64,000 nt of DNA from Paracoccus acridae (GCF_014642735.1 NZ_BMIV01000004.1:1-64000); one strand, 5' to 3'; counted from the first letter of the stretch, positions 7,276 to 18,824 are shown. Made by a program: numbers and translations. Notes: generated from the sequence alone by a model not told the origin.

Positions 7276-9582
7276 ATGAAAGACGATCTCATCATTCGCG
7301 GCCAGGCGCACCAGGACACGATCCACGACAGCGCCATCAAGCATGTCACCGGCCGCGCGGATTACACCGACGATCTGGCCGAACCCTATGGGCTTCTGCA
7401 CGCCTATCTGGGCCTGTCGCAATGCGCCCATGGCAAGATCACCGGCATGGATTTTTCCGAAACGCTGGCGCATCCCGGCGTGGTGGGCGTGCTGACCGCC
7501 AAGGACATTCCCGGCGTCAACGACGTCTCCCCCAACGGCAAGAACGACGACCCGATCTTCGCCGAGGAGGAGGTCCTGTTCTGGGGCCAGCCGATCTTTG
7601 CCGTGATCGCGGAAACCCGCGACCAGGCCCGGCGCGCGGCGCACAAGGCGCGCATCACCTATGACGTGCTGCCCCATGCGCTTGACCCGATGGCCGCGAA
7701 GGACGCGGGCATGGGCTATGTCACCGATCCCCTGACGCTGCGCCGGGGCGATGCCGACGCGGGCATGGCCGCCGCACCCCGCCGCATCAAGGGCCGCTTC
7801 AACATCGGCGGACAGGACCATTTCTATCTGGAAGGCCAGATCGCCATGGCCGTGCCGGGCGAGGACGAGGACGTCACGATCAACGTCTCGACCCAGCACC
7901 CGTCCGAGGTTCAGCACATGGTGGCCCATGTCCTGGGCTGCCAGAACAACGCGGTCGTGGTGAACGTGCGCCGGATGGGCGGGGGCTTCGGCGGCAAGGA
8001 AACACAGATGAACCTGTTTTCCTGCGTCGCGGCCATCGCCGCGAAACGCTGGAACCGCGCCGTCAAGATCCGCCCCGACCGCGACGACGACATGACCGCC
8101 ACCGGCAAGCGCCACGATTTCGTGGTGGATTACGAGGTGGGCTTCGACGACGACGGCCGCATCCGCGCCGTGCAGGGCGACTGGTATGCCCGCTGCGGCT
8201 TTTCGGCGGATCTGTCGGGGCCGGTCACCGATCGCGCGCTGTTCCATTGCGACAACGCCTATTACTATCCCGATGTGCGCGTCAGCAGCCATCCGATGAA
8301 GACCAACACCGTCAGCAACACCGCCTTTCGCGGCTTTGGCGGGCCGCAGGGCGTGATCGTGGCCGAGCGCATGATCGAGGAGATCGCCTATGCCCTGGGC
8401 CGCGACCCGCTGGAGATCCGCAAGGCGAACCTGTACCGGAACGGCCAGCTGACCCCCTATCACCAGGAGGTCACCGACCAGATCCTGCCCCGCATCTTCG
8501 AGGAGCTGGAGGCTTCCAGCGACTATCACGCCCGCCGCCAGGCCGTGCTGGACTGGAACGCCAAGGGTGGCGTGATCCGCAAGGGGATCGCGCTGACCCC
8601 GGTCAAGTTCGGCATCAGCTTCACCGCGACCTGGTTCAACCAGGCGGGCGCGCTGATCCATGTCTATAACGACGGGTCCATCGCGCTGAACCATGGCGGT
8701 TGCGAGATGGGGCAGGGCCTGAACACCAAGGTCGCCCAGGTCGTGGCCGAGGCCTTCCAGTGCGACATCACCTGCATCAAGATCACCCGCACGACGACGG
8801 AAAAGGTGCCCAACACCTCGGCCACGGCGGCGTCCTCGGGGACGGACCTGAACGGCATGGCGGCGCTTGACGCAGCGGAACAGATCAAGGCCCGGCTGGT
8901 CGAATTCGTCGCCGAACGCTGGCAGCAGCCGCGCGAAGACGTCCAGTTCGTCCCCGGCCATATCCGTGCGGGCGACCACCTGATCCCCTGGAACGAAGTG
9001 ATCGCCGCGGCCTATATGGCGCGGATCCACCTGTCGGCGGCGGGCTTCTACAAGACGCCCAAGATCCATTGGGACCGTTCGACCGGGCGGGGGCGGCCGT
9101 TCTATTATTACGCCTATGGCGCCTCGGTGTCCGAGGTGTCGGTCGATACACTGACCGGCGAATATGTCATCGACCGGACCGATGTGATCCACGATGTGGG
9201 CCGTTCCCTGAACCCGGCGCTGGACAAGGGCCAGGTCGAGGGCGCCTTCGTGCAGGGCGCGGGCTGGCTGACCACGGAGGAACTGTGGTGGGACGACAAG
9301 GGCCGGCTGCGGACCCACGCGCCCTCCACCTACAAGGTACCGCTGGCATCCGACCGGCCGCGCGTCTTCAACGTGCGTCTGGCCGACTGGTCGGAAAACG
9401 CCGAACGCAGCATCAAGCGGTCCAAGGCTGTGGGCGAGCCGCCTTTCATGCTGGGCATCAGCGTCTTCGAGGCGATCAACATGGCCGTTGCCTCCTTCAG
9501 CGACTATCGCGAACACCCGCGCCTGGACGCCCCCGCCACGCCCGAGCGCGTGCTGATGGCGATCGAGAAGCTGCGGGGATGA
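7276..9582 (+). CDS. xdhB: Xanthine dehydrogenase molybdopterin-binding subunit
   Basis: A 768-residue molybdenum subunit that hydroxylates hypoxanthine and xanthine to urate. Visible molybdopterin-binding segments include GQDHFYLEGQ, MGGGFGGKE, FRGFGGPQG and GQGLNTK, and the catalytic glutamate sits in KAVGEPPFMLG near the C-terminus. I chose the ATG at 7276, one base after the xdhA stop and six bases after a GGAG site, over the in-frame ATG at 7255 inside xdhA. The stop overlaps the xdhC start as ATGA. The length matches bacterial XdhB. Confidence 0.97.
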   Translation: MKDDLIIRGQAHQDTIHDSAIKHVTGRADYTDDLAEPYGLLHAYLGLSQCAHGKITGMDFSETLAHPGVVGVLTAKDIPGVNDVSPNGKNDDPIFAEEEVLFWGQPIFAVIAETRDQARRAAHKARITYDVLPHALDPMAAKDAGMGYVTDPLTLRRGDADAGMAAAPRRIKGRFNIGGQDHFYLEGQIAMAVPGEDEDVTINVSTQHPSEVQHMVAHVLGCQNNAVVVNVRRMGGGFGGKETQMNLFSCVAAIAAKRWNRAVKIRPDRDDDMTATGKRHDFVVDYEVGFDDDGRIRAVQGDWYARCGFSADLSGPVTDRALFHCDNAYYYPDVRVSSHPMKTNTVSNTAFRGFGGPQGVIVAERMIEEIAYALGRDPLEIRKANLYRNGQLTPYHQEVTDQILPRIFEELEASSDYHARRQAVLDWNAKGGVIRKGIALTPVKFGISFTATWFNQAGALIHVYNDGSIALNHGGCEMGQGLNTKVAQVVAEAFQCDITCIKITRTTTEKVPNTSATAASSGTDLNGMAALDAAEQIKARLVEFVAERWQQPREDVQFVPGHIRAGDHLIPWNEVIAAAYMARIHLSAAGFYKTPKIHWDRSTGRGRPFYYYAYGASVSEVSVDTLTGEYVIDRTDVIHDVGRSLNPALDKGQVEGAFVQGAGWLTTEELWWDDKGRLRTHAPSTYKVPLASDRPRVFNVRLADWSENAERSIKRSKAVGEPPFMLGISVFEAINMAVASFSDYREHPRLDAPATPERVLMAIEKLRG

Positions 9583-10319
9583 TCCGCGTCCGGGTCATCC
9601 AGGCCCTGGGGTCCACCCCGCGCGACGCGGGGGCCGAGATGTTCGTCGGCCCCGATCGCGTGGACGGCACCATCGGCGGCGGCCAGCTTGAATACATGGC
9701 CATCGACCGCGCCCGCGCCATGCTGGCATCGGGCGAGTCCGAGGCGCGCATGGACATCCCCCTGGGCCCCGAGATCGGGCAATGCTGCGGGGGCAGGGTG
9801 GTCCTGCAACTGGACCGCCAGGGTCCCACGCCCGAGGATCACCCGGATGTGCTGGTCTTCGGCGCGGGCCATGTCGGCCGTGCCCTGGCCCTGGCGCTGC
9901 AACCGCTGCCGGTCAAGGCGCTTCTGATCGACAGCCGTCCCGAGGAACTGGCCCAGGCCGCCCCTGGGATCGAGACCCGCCTGACCCCGCTGCCCGAGGC
10001 CGAGATCCGCGCGGCCCGCCCCGGCAGCGCCGTGGTGATCCTGACCCATGACCACGCGCTGGATTTCCTGCTGGCGGCCGAGGCGCTGTCGCGCGACGAC
10101 CTGTCCTATGTCGGCATGATTGGCAGCGCCACCAAGCGCGCGCAGTTCAGCCGCTTTGCCCGCGAACGGGGCCTCGACCCCGCGCCCCTGGTCTGCCCCA
10201 TCGGCGCGGGCTTCACCCATGACAAGCGCCCGGCGGTCATCGCCGCCTTCACCGCCGCCGAACTGATCGCGCGGCTGACCGCAGCTTCTTCGTTGAAAAA
10301 ATACCCATGCAACAGCTGA
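9579..10319 (+). CDS. xdhC: Xanthine dehydrogenase accessory protein XdhC
   Basis: A 246-residue protein of the XdhC/CoxI family, which binds molybdenum cofactor, helps sulfurate it and hands it to XdhB. The QCCGG cysteine motif and a Rossmann FGAGHVGRALALAL segment are clear, and the end has the conserved YVGMIGSATKR and CPIGAG segments. The start overlaps the xdhB stop as ATGA. The protein begins MIRVRVIQALGSTPRDAGA, so it lacks about 15-20 residues that usually come before the RGSxPRxxG motif; no plausible upstream extension is visible in this frame. It overlaps guaD by 13 bases. Confidence 0.92.
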   Translation: MIRVRVIQALGSTPRDAGAEMFVGPDRVDGTIGGGQLEYMAIDRARAMLASGESEARMDIPLGPEIGQCCGGRVVLQLDRQGPTPEDHPDVLVFGAGHVGRALALALQPLPVKALLIDSRPEELAQAAPGIETRLTPLPEAEIRAARPGSAVVILTHDHALDFLLAAEALSRDDLSYVGMIGSATKRAQFSRFARERGLDPAPLVCPIGAGFTHDKRPAVIAAFTAAELIARLTAASSLKKYPCNS

Positions 10320-11590
10320 TCCGGGGCCGCGTCCTTGGCTTCCATGCCGACCCCAACGACACCCAGGACAACCACCGCTACCTCGAGGACGGCGCCATCC
10401 TGGTCGAGGATGGCCGCATCCTGGCCGTGGGCGATTACGCCGACCTTGCCCGCGAAGGCCTGGCCGAGATCGACCACCGCCCGCATCTGGTCATGCCGGG
10501 CTTCATCGACACGCATATCCATTTCCCGCAGCTGCAGGTGATCGCCAGCTGGGGCGCGCAGCTTCTGGACTGGCTGAACACCTATACCTTCCCCGAGGAA
10601 GCGCGCTTTCGCCAGCAGGGCCACGCCCCCGCGATGGCCGAGGCCTTCCTGGACCTGCTGACCGACCACGGCACCACCACCGCCGTGGCCTTCTGTTCCG
10701 TCCACAAGCAATCCGCCGAGGCGCTGTTTTCCGCAGCCCATGCCCGCAACATGGCGATGGTCGCGGGCAAGGTGATGATGGACCGCAACGCCCCGCCCGA
10801 GGTTCTGGACACGCCCCGGCAGGGATACGACGACAGCAAGGCCCTGATCGAAAGCTGGCACGGCAAGGGGCGGCAGCGTTACGCGATCACGCCGCGCTTC
10901 GCCATCACCTCGACCCCCGAGCAGATGGAGATGGCGGGGACGCTGGCGCGCGAACATCCCGATTGCCACGTCCAGACCCACCTGTCGGAAAACAGGGACG
11001 AGATCGACTTCACGCTGAGCCTTTATCCCCAGGCGCGCGACTATCTGGACATCTACGAAAGCTACGGCCTGCTTTCGGACAAGCTGCTTCTGGGCCATTC
11101 GATCCACCTGCGCCCGCGAGAGATCGCGCGCATGGCCGAAACCGGCAGCCGGGCGGTGTTCTGCCCGACCTCGAACCTCTTCCTCGGCTCGGGCCTGTTC
11201 GACGAGGCCGGGCTGCGCGCGGCGGGCGTGGTCAGCGGCATCGCCACCGATGTGGGCGGCGGGACCAGCTATTCGATGCTGCAGACCCTGAACGAGGGCT
11301 ACAAGATCCTGCAGCTGCGCGGGCAGAAGCTGACGCCCTTGTCGGCCTTTCACTGGATCACGCGCGGCAATGCCCTGGCCCTGGGCATGGCGGACCAGAT
11401 CGGCACGCTGGAGCCGGGCAGCATGGCGGATCTGGTGGTGCTGGACGCCCGCGCCACGCCTGCGATGGCGCTGCGCATGGACCGGGCCGAAACGCTGGAA
11501 CAGGAACTTTTCATCCTGCAGATCATGGGCGACGACCGCAGCATCTGCCAAACCTATGTCGCGGGTAAGCCGATGAAGAAACATAGTTAA
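10307..11590 (+). CDS. guaD: Guanine deaminase
   Basis: A 427-residue zinc amidohydrolase that converts guanine to xanthine, the substrate of the neighbouring dehydrogenase. Metal and active-site motifs are PGFIDTHIHFPQ near residue 65, HLSENRDE near 225, LLGHSIHL near 262 and the DVGGG aspartate near 315. The length and the PQLQVIASWGAQLLDWLNTY segment fit GuaD rather than a general amidohydrolase. It overlaps the end of xdhC by 13 bases, so it is the last gene of the xdhABC-guaD operon. Confidence 0.95.
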   Translation: MQQLIRGRVLGFHADPNDTQDNHRYLEDGAILVEDGRILAVGDYADLAREGLAEIDHRPHLVMPGFIDTHIHFPQLQVIASWGAQLLDWLNTYTFPEEARFRQQGHAPAMAEAFLDLLTDHGTTTAVAFCSVHKQSAEALFSAAHARNMAMVAGKVMMDRNAPPEVLDTPRQGYDDSKALIESWHGKGRQRYAITPRFAITSTPEQMEMAGTLAREHPDCHVQTHLSENRDEIDFTLSLYPQARDYLDIYESYGLLSDKLLLGHSIHLRPREIARMAETGSRAVFCPTSNLFLGSGLFDEAGLRAAGVVSGIATDVGGGTSYSMLQTLNEGYKILQLRGQKLTPLSAFHWITRGNALALGMADQIGTLEPGSMADLVVLDARATPAMALRMDRAETLEQELFILQIMGDDRSICQTYVAGKPMKKHS

Positions 11591-11692
11591 TGCCGTGGCG
11601 TCGCGCCAATAATCCGTGATCGTCGGGAACTTCTGCACCGATTTCCGAATTTTATGCGCAGATACGCAGCAAATACGGAAATGGAGATCACG

Positions 11693-12148
11693 ATGAAAAC
11701 CCTTCTGACCATGACCGCCGTAGCGACCCTTGCAGCTGGTGCCACCTTTGCCGAAACGACCATTGTCCAGACCCAGCCTTCGACCACGGTGACCCAGGTC
11801 GAAAGCGATCCGAACACCACCGGCGGCGGCGCGCTGGGCGGTGCGGCGACCGGCGCAGTCGCTGGCGCTGCGGTGGGCGGCCCGGTTGGTGCGGCCATCG
11901 GAGGGGTCGCCGGGGCGGTCATGGGCGACGTCAGCGAGGACGCGCTGACCCCCGAAACCCGCACCTATATCATGGAAAACCGCACCGAATCCGTGGTTCT
12001 GGACGGCGACCTTGCCGTCGGCACCGTTGTGCCGGAAACGGCGGCGATCCAGACAGTGCCGAACTCGAACGTGCAATACGTCTATGTCAACGACCGCCCG
12101 GTGGTCGTCGAGCCCGAGACCCGCAAGGTCATCTATATCTACGAATAA
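11693..12148 (+). CDS. Secreted DUF1236-type protein with glycine-zipper segment
   Basis: A 151-residue protein with an N-terminal signal peptide (MKTLLTMTAVATLAAGATFA), a threonine- and glutamine-rich linker, a Gly/Ala-rich stretch at about residues 44-80 (repeated GxxxG spacing, as in glycine zippers) and a C-terminal domain ending VEPETRKVIYIYE. That C-terminal pattern is typical of DUF1236 proteins of alphaproteobacteria, whose function is not known. The ATG at 11693 has a GGAG site and begins the signal peptide; an earlier in-frame ATG at 11654 gives a poor leader. The protein is likely periplasmic or outer-membrane associated. A terminator follows at 12174. Confidence 0.8.
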   Translation: MKTLLTMTAVATLAAGATFAETTIVQTQPSTTVTQVESDPNTTGGGALGGAATGAVAGAAVGGPVGAAIGGVAGAVMGDVSEDALTPETRTYIMENRTESVVLDGDLAVGTVVPETAAIQTVPNSNVQYVYVNDRPVVVEPETRKVIYIYE

Positions 12149-12173
12149 GCGTCGGGGCCTGGCCCTGATTGCA

Positions 12174-12199
12174 GGCCGGTCCTTCGGGGCCGGCCTTTT
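12174..12199 (+). terminator. Intrinsic terminator after the DUF1236 gene
   Basis: The stem GGCCGGTCC pairs with GGGCCGGCC around a TTCG tetraloop closed by C-G, a very stable form, and is followed directly by TTTT. Confidence 0.9.
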
Positions 12200-12276
12200 C
12201 ATCTGTGTGGGCTTTTCTGATCCTGCCGGGCAGGTTATCCCTTGCAGAACAAAGACCGGCCGCAAGGGACAGCGTC

Positions 12277-13710
12277 ATGACCAAGATCACCCCCGTCCTG
12301 ATGGCCGGCGGATCGGGAACCCGGCTGTGGCCCGTGTCCCGGCAAAGCTTTCCCAAGCAGTTCGCGCCCTTGATGGGGGACGAGACGCTGTTCCAGGCCT
12401 CGGCCCGCAGGCTGTCGGGGCCGGATTTCGCCGATCCCATTGTCATGACAAACGCGGACTTCCGCTTCATCGTGGCCGAGCAGCTGGACCAGATCGGCAT
12501 CCATCCCGGCGCCATCGTGATCGAGCCGTCGGGCCGCAACACCGCCCCGGCGATCCTGGTGGCCGCGCTGATGGTGGCCGCGAAAGACCCCGAAGGGCTG
12601 TTGCTGGTGGCGCCTTCGGATCATGTGATCCCCGACAGCGCGGCCTTCGCGCGTGCGGTTCGACAGGGCGTCGGTCCCGCGTCCGAGGACCGGATCGTCA
12701 CCTTCGGCATCACCCCCGACCGTCCCGAAACCGGCTATGGCTATCTGGAACTGGCGGGGCAGGGCGACGGCCCGCAGCCCCTTGCGCGCTTTGTGGAAAA
12801 GCCCGACATGACCACGGCGGCGCAGATGCTGGCGCAGGGCAATTTCCTGTGGAACGCCGGGATCTTCCTGTTCCGCGCCGATACCATGATCGACGCCTTC
12901 CGCGCCCATGCGCCGGAATACATGTCCCCCGTGCTGACCGCCCTGGACGAGGCCAGGGACGACATCGGCTTCCTGCGCCTGGCAAGGGACCCCTGGGACA
13001 GCCTGCCCGACCAGTCCATCGACTATGCGGTGATGGAAAAGGCCCCGAACCTGACCGTGGTGCGCTTTTCCGACCGCTGGTCGGATCTTGGCGGTTGGGA
13101 CGCCGTCTGGCGCGAGGCGCTGCTGGAAACGCCCGCCGAGAATGGGGTGGTGACGGACGATCATTCGACTGCCATCGACTGCCATGACGTGCTGCTGCGG
13201 TCGGATGGCAGCGATGTGCAGGTGGTGGCGATCGGCCTGAAGGATGTGATGGTGGTCGCGACATCAGATGCGGTCCTGGTGGCCGACAAGAGCCGTGCGC
13301 AGGACGTCCGCCATGCCGTCAGCGCCCTGAAGGCCAAGGGCTGCAAGCAGGCCACGGCCTTTCCGCGCGACCACCGTCCCTGGGGCTGGTTCGAGACGCT
13401 GGCCCTGGCCGACCGTTTCCAGGTCAAGCGCATCGTGGTGAAGCCCGGCGCATCGCTGTCGCTGCAAAGCCATGTCCATCGGTCGGAACACTGGATCGTG
13501 GTCAGCGGCACCGCGCGCGTCACCGTGGACGACAAGGTGACGCTTGTGACGGAAAACCAGTCGATCTATGTGCCGCTGGGCGCCGTCCACCGAATGGAAA
13601 ACCCGGGCAAGGTGCCCATGGTCCTGATCGAGGTCCAGACCGGCAGCTATCTGGGCGAGGACGACATCGTCCGGTACGAGGATGTCTATGCCCGCGACAG
13701 CGCGGAGTGA
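12277..13710 (+). CDS. manC: Mannose-1-phosphate guanylyltransferase / mannose-6-phosphate isomerase
   Basis: A 477-residue bifunctional enzyme of GDP-mannose synthesis. The nucleotidyltransferase part opens with MAGGSGTRLWPVSRQSFPKQ and includes FVEKP and WNAGIFLF. The C-terminal cupin (type II phosphomannose isomerase) shows RPWGWFE, SLQSHVHRSEHWIVVSG and the VPLGAVHRMENPG segment. The ATG at 12277 was chosen because the conserved N-terminus begins there; an earlier in-frame start at 12169 would run through the terminator. The gene stands alone, so whether the product feeds exopolysaccharide, LPS or protein glycosylation is not shown. Confidence 0.95.
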   Translation: MTKITPVLMAGGSGTRLWPVSRQSFPKQFAPLMGDETLFQASARRLSGPDFADPIVMTNADFRFIVAEQLDQIGIHPGAIVIEPSGRNTAPAILVAALMVAAKDPEGLLLVAPSDHVIPDSAAFARAVRQGVGPASEDRIVTFGITPDRPETGYGYLELAGQGDGPQPLARFVEKPDMTTAAQMLAQGNFLWNAGIFLFRADTMIDAFRAHAPEYMSPVLTALDEARDDIGFLRLARDPWDSLPDQSIDYAVMEKAPNLTVVRFSDRWSDLGGWDAVWREALLETPAENGVVTDDHSTAIDCHDVLLRSDGSDVQVVAIGLKDVMVVATSDAVLVADKSRAQDVRHAVSALKAKGCKQATAFPRDHRPWGWFETLALADRFQVKRIVVKPGASLSLQSHVHRSEHWIVVSGTARVTVDDKVTLVTENQSIYVPLGAVHRMENPGKVPMVLIEVQTGSYLGEDDIVRYEDVYARDSAE

Positions 13711-13716
13711 CTGAAA

Positions 13717-13774
13717 AGCCGGGGGCGCTTCGCCCCCCGGACCCCCCGAGGATATTTGATCCAGAATGAAGGGG
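13717..13774 (+). repeat. Interspersed intergenic repeat, copy 2
   Basis: A CCGGGGGCG stem-loop (13719-13740) is followed by a C-tract, GAGGATATTT, and CCAGAATGAAGGGG. It has the same structure as the copies at 2955, 17631 and 57149. It lies just after manC, so the stem may also end that transcript. Confidence 0.75.
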
Positions 13775-13786
13775 ATATGCCGCGCG

Positions 13787-13812
13787 TTCATAATCTTCTG
13801 TAGGATTATGAA
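13787..13812. promoter_or_regulatory. Perfect 9-base inverted repeat upstream of metH
   Basis: TTCATAATC (13787-13795) and GATTATGAA (13804-13812) form a perfect inverted repeat around an 8-base spacer, 57 bases before the first methionine synthase gene. The AT-rich, symmetric form is that of a dimeric repressor operator. I do not recognise a B12 or SAM riboswitch here, so a protein-bound operator is the better reading. Confidence 0.55.
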
Positions 13813-13868
13813 TTTGCCGTCGCCAGCCTGCGTCGTTATACCTGCCCCTTCCTGGCAAGGGTGAAACG

Positions 13869-14904
13869 ATGACCGGCAGACTTCCCCAATCCCCCGCCTT
13901 TGCGGCGCTTGATCGTGCCGCGGCCGAACGGATCCTGATCCTTGACGGGGCGATGGGCACGCAGATCCAGCAACTTCGGCTGGGTGAGGATGACTATACC
14001 GGCCGCGGGTCGGGCCATGTCTGCCGTCACCATTCGGACCACCCGCAGCAGGGCAACAACGACCTTCTGGTGCTGACCCAGCCCCAGGCGGTGGAGGAGA
14101 TCCATTACCGCTATGCCATGGCGGGCGCGGATATCGTGGAAACGAACACCTTTTCCGCCACGACCATCGCCCAGGCCGATTACGGGATGCAGGATGCCGT
14201 CCACGACCTGAATGTCGAAGGCGCGCGGATCGTGCGCCGGGCGCTGGACCGCGCCACCGCGCAGGACGGGCGACCCCGTTTCGTCGCGGGCGCCATCGGG
14301 CCGACCAACCGCACGGCTTCCATCAGCCCCGACGTGAACAACCCCGGCTATCGCGCCGTCACCTTCGACGACCTGCGCGTTGCCTATCTGCAGCAGGCGC
14401 GCGGCCTGATCGAGGGCGGGGCCGACATCCTGCTGATCGAGACGATCTTCGACACGCTGAACGCCAAGGCCGCGATCTTCGCCTGCATTCAGGCGATGGA
14501 GGCGCATGGGCAGGCCTTGCCGCTGATGATCTCGGGCACGATCACCGATGCTTCGGGGCGCACGCTGTCGGGCCAGACGCCGACCGCCTTCTGGCACTCG
14601 GTCCGGCATGCCCGGCCCTGGTCGGTGGGGCTGAACTGCGCGCTTGGCGCATCCGCCATGCGGCCGCATCTGGCGGAACTGGCTGGCGTCGCGGAAACCA
14701 ACATCTGCGCCTATCCCAACGCCGGGCTGCCCAATGCCTTTGGCCAGTATGACGAAGGCCCGCAGGACACCGCCGTGCAGGTCGCCGAATTCGCCCGCGA
14801 GGGGCTGGTCAACGTCGTCGGCGGCTGCTGCGGCACCACGCCCGACCATATCCGCGCCATCGCCGAGGCGGTCGCCCAATTCACCCCCCGAAAGGTGCCC
14901 GAAT

Positions 14905-14912
<8 letters not shown>
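13869..14912 (+). CDS. metH: Methionine synthase, homocysteine-binding module (separate gene)
   Basis: A 347-residue protein equal to the N-terminal homocysteine S-methyltransferase barrel of B12-dependent methionine synthase. The start region has [14 protein letters not shown], and the zinc-binding cysteines are in VGLNCALG (near residue 256) and GGCCGTTP (near 318). In E. coli MetH this module is fused to the folate and cobalamin modules; here it ends with its own stop and overlaps the next gene by 8 bases (ATGCTTGA). The two proteins together contain all MetH domains. A stand-alone betaine-homocysteine methyltransferase role is possible, but the coupling argues for a two-part MetH. Confidence 0.9.
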
Positions 14913-17622
<2,710 letters not shown>

Positions 17623-17630
17623 GCCTCGTC

Positions 17631-17681
17631 CCTTCTTCGTTGCCGAAATACCCCAGGGGGCGCGGGGGACTGGTCCCCCGC
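17631..17681 (-). repeat. Interspersed intergenic repeat, copy 3 (inverted)
   Basis: Read on the minus strand this is a perfect GCGGGGGAC/GTCCCCCGC hairpin (17662-17681) followed by CCCCCTGGGGTATTT and CGAAGAAGG. It matches the layout of the three plus-strand copies. It lies between the converging metH and binding-protein genes and may serve as a terminator. Confidence 0.65.
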
Positions 17682-17689
17682 TTCTTCGC

Positions 17690-18730
17690 CTAGAACCCGG
17701 CCTTGATCTTCTCGAACTCGGCCAGTTGCTTTTCCCGCTGCGCCGGGTCGTTCGGGGTCTGCGCCAGGATCGGGGCATCGACCTCGGACAGGCCTTCCTT
17801 CACCGCGGGTTCCTCCGCGATGGTCGCCATCGCCTCGGTCGAGGTATGGCCGTATCCGATCGTGTCCAGCAGCGCCTTGCCCGCCGAAGGCTCCAGCCAG
17901 GCGTTGATGAAGTCATAGGCCTTTTCCTCGTTGCCCGGCCCGTCCTTCAGGTTGATGTATCCGCAGAAGAAGGTGGACGACCCTTCCTTCGGCGCCCGCT
18001 GGAAGGCGACGGGATAGTTGTCGTTCTGCAGATAGACCACGCCGTCGTTCCACGACCAGGCGATGTCCACCGCGCCGGACGCCATCAACTGCGCCTGTTC
18101 CGACGGATCAGCCCAATAGGCCGCGACGTTCTGATGCGCCTGGCGCAGCCAGTCGGCGGCGGCCTGGAACTGTTCGTCGGTCACGTTGGTCCAATCGGTC
18201 GTGCCCGTCGCCAGATAGCCGAGCGCCCAGACATCGTCCGAGGAATCCGGCAGCGAGGTGCGGCCCTGGTATTTCGGATCGACAAAAACCTGCAGCGTGG
18301 ACACGTCCTCGGCCGGGACCGTCTCGGGGTTATAGGCGATGGCCGTTGCGCCCCAGTCGGTCGGGATGTACCAGATGCCCTCGTCGTCCTTGAAGACCTC
18401 GGAATCCAGGAATTGCGGGTCGATCTTGTCGAAGTTCGGGATCTTCGAGGTGTCCCAGGGCTCGATCAGGCCCGCGTCGCGATACTTGCTGACCATCTGG
18501 CTGCAGGGATGGGCCACGTCGGCCTTGAAGCCCGATGCGATCTTCTGGAAGGCCTCGTCATCGTCGCCATAGAAGGCATAGGTCGGGCTGTCGCCGTGCT
18601 TGTCGATATAGGCCTGGAAGATCGACGGTTCCTCGAAGCCCGCCCAGTCGAAGACGGTCAGTTCCGGGTCCGCCGCCAGGGCCGGCAGGGCTGTGGCAGA
18701 GACAAGGGCGGTGGTGATCAGCAAGCGCAT
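17690..18730 (-). CDS. Spermidine/putrescine-type ABC transporter substrate-binding protein
   Basis: A 346-residue periplasmic protein. Residues 1-21 are a signal peptide (MRLLITTALVSATALPALAA), and the body has the PotD/PotF-type pattern (LTVFDWAGFEEPSIFQAYI, GIWYIPTDWGATAIAYN). This group binds polyamines or similar compounds. The ATG at 18730 follows an AGGAAGG ribosome site and starts the signal peptide; the longer reading to 18814 adds a meaningless leader. No permease or ATPase gene lies nearby, so it must work with a transporter encoded elsewhere. The ligand is not certain. Confidence 0.88.
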   Translation of the reverse strand: MRLLITTALVSATALPALAADPELTVFDWAGFEEPSIFQAYIDKHGDSPTYAFYGDDDEAFQKIASGFKADVAHPCSQMVSKYRDAGLIEPWDTSKIPNFDKIDPQFLDSEVFKDDEGIWYIPTDWGATAIAYNPETVPAEDVSTLQVFVDPKYQGRTSLPDSSDDVWALGYLATGTTDWTNVTDEQFQAAADWLRQAHQNVAAYWADPSEQAQLMASGAVDIAWSWNDGVVYLQNDNYPVAFQRAPKEGSSTFFCGYINLKDGPGNEEKAYDFINAWLEPSAGKALLDTIGYGHTSTEAMATIAEEPAVKEGLSEVDAPILAQTPNDPAQREKQLAEFEKIKAGF

Positions 18731-18824
18731 GATTTCGGGCCTTCCTGTTGGGCGGTTTGATCCGAACGCTAGCGGCGGCATAACCGTCGCGCAAGGGCAT
18801 CGCGCGCCGGTCAAGGACCGTTGA

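Noticed and set aside
11626-11660. EcfG-type promoter before the DUF1236 gene as a formal feature
   Set aside because: Only the GGAAC half is present; the second half at the proper distance is not convincing.
13775-13868. Cobalamin or SAM riboswitch before metH
   Set aside because: The gap is too short for a B12 riboswitch and lacks its conserved box; no SAM-II pattern was seen.
14644-14904. Earlier start for the second metH gene
   Set aside because: This stretch is antisense-quality sequence inside the homocysteine-module gene and has no MetH similarity; ATG 14905 begins the conserved protein.
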